The position numbers and the translations under genes are program-made. Below are positions 63,943 through 64,000 of a stretch of 64,000 bases of DNA, piece by piece. Each line of letters opens with the position of its first letter. The first letter of the stretch is position 1. Below the pieces are notes generated by a model, which worked only from the letters and a program-made list of their open reading frames with translations, was not told the origin of the DNA and made no database searches. The DNA is from Pseudomonadales bacterium (lineage in GTDB: Bacteria; Pseudomonadota; Gammaproteobacteria; Pseudomonadales; Azotimanducaceae): assembly GCA_019090615.1 (NCBI GenBank), contig JAHRVQ010000060.1:19947-83946 (forward strand). Direction: 5' to 3'.

Positions 63943-64000
63943 ATGAGTAAGAAAAAAACACATAAAACGTATCCAAAGGAATTCAAGGAAGAAGCTGTTG
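63943..64000 (+). mobile_element. IS3-family insertion sequence, start of orfA (partial)
   Basis: The frame MSKKKTHKTYPKEFKEEAV matches the beginning of IS3/IS911-type OrfA, a helix-turn-helix DNA-binding protein whose gene continues beyond the window. Its left end probably lies at about 63884-63890, in or just after the IS91 remnant, but the terminal inverted repeat cannot be verified without the right end. Confidence 0.7.

Overview
The window reads as chromosome of a heterotrophic, probably marine gammaproteobacterium. Support comes from the minC-minD-minE locus, the ilvG-ilvM pair with an attenuator, arfB, the ECF sigma factor/DUF3379 pair, monomeric isocitrate dehydrogenase, and a large accessory catabolic block. 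A member of the Spongiibacteraceae/Cellvibrionales type would fit, but that is inference from gene content only. No rRNA, tRNA, CRISPR array or prophage was recognised. Mobile DNA is visible only at the extreme right edge: an IS91-type transposase remnant followed by the first codons of an IS3-type orfA.

Layout. 1-3.1 kb: an acyl-CoA dehydrogenase cut by the left edge, a DUF1289 protein, and an ECF sigma factor overlapping a DUF3379 gene. 3.2-8.8 kb: a phosphohexomutase, then convergently a three-gene cassette on the minus strand (metallophosphoesterase, PhoU-kinase fusion, ATP-grasp enzyme) that looks like an uncharacterised phosphate-linked system. 9-23.3 kb: housekeeping and scattered enzymes (glyA, VOC, FAH family, sulfurtransferase, GFA, a PEP-CTERM-like exported protein, a 1373-residue membrane protein with an internal duplication, TauD-like dioxygenase, Hpt protein, MBL hydrolase, arfB). 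23.5-25.9 kb: ilvG-ilvM preceded by a Val-rich tandem-repeat leader ORF, an intrinsic terminator and a matching antiterminator segment. 25.9-32.6 kb: a polyphosphate-flavoured neighbourhood (PPK1, CotH-like protein, Shewanella-like phosphatase, beta-propeller lipoprotein, DUF4956 membrane protein, small membrane protein). 32.7-35.9 kb: CvfB-like S1 protein and monomeric IDH.

36.2-58.2 kb is an accessory catabolic block: epoxide-hydrolase-like protein, Baeyer-Villiger monooxygenase, crotonase, two SDRs, nitronate-monooxygenase-like protein, Zn alcohol dehydrogenase, D-aminoacylase-like amidohydrolase, PdxA-like dehydrogenase, P450, Nudix, two paralogous decarboxylase-type amidohydrolases, flavin reductase, phosphotriesterase/lactonase, MmgE/PrpD, cyclase-family hydrolase and a class III CoA-transferase. 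Read together they suggest hydroxylation (P450), oxidation to a ketone (ADH/SDR), lactonisation (BVMO), ring opening by hydrolases, CoA activation, and beta-oxidation of a cyclic or terpenoid-like compound. The block contains no recognisable regulator or transporter. The min division locus (58.5-60.7 kb) follows, then a second CoA-transferase, a SpoU-type methyltransferase, a VOC protein and the mobile-element scar.

A recurring oddity is that many intergenic stretches carry short perfect tandem duplications (6-24 bp, 2-5 copies), several ending directly at a start codon. Two such duplications appear to have been captured in frame in a lipoprotein signal peptide, and another builds the ilvG leader peptide.
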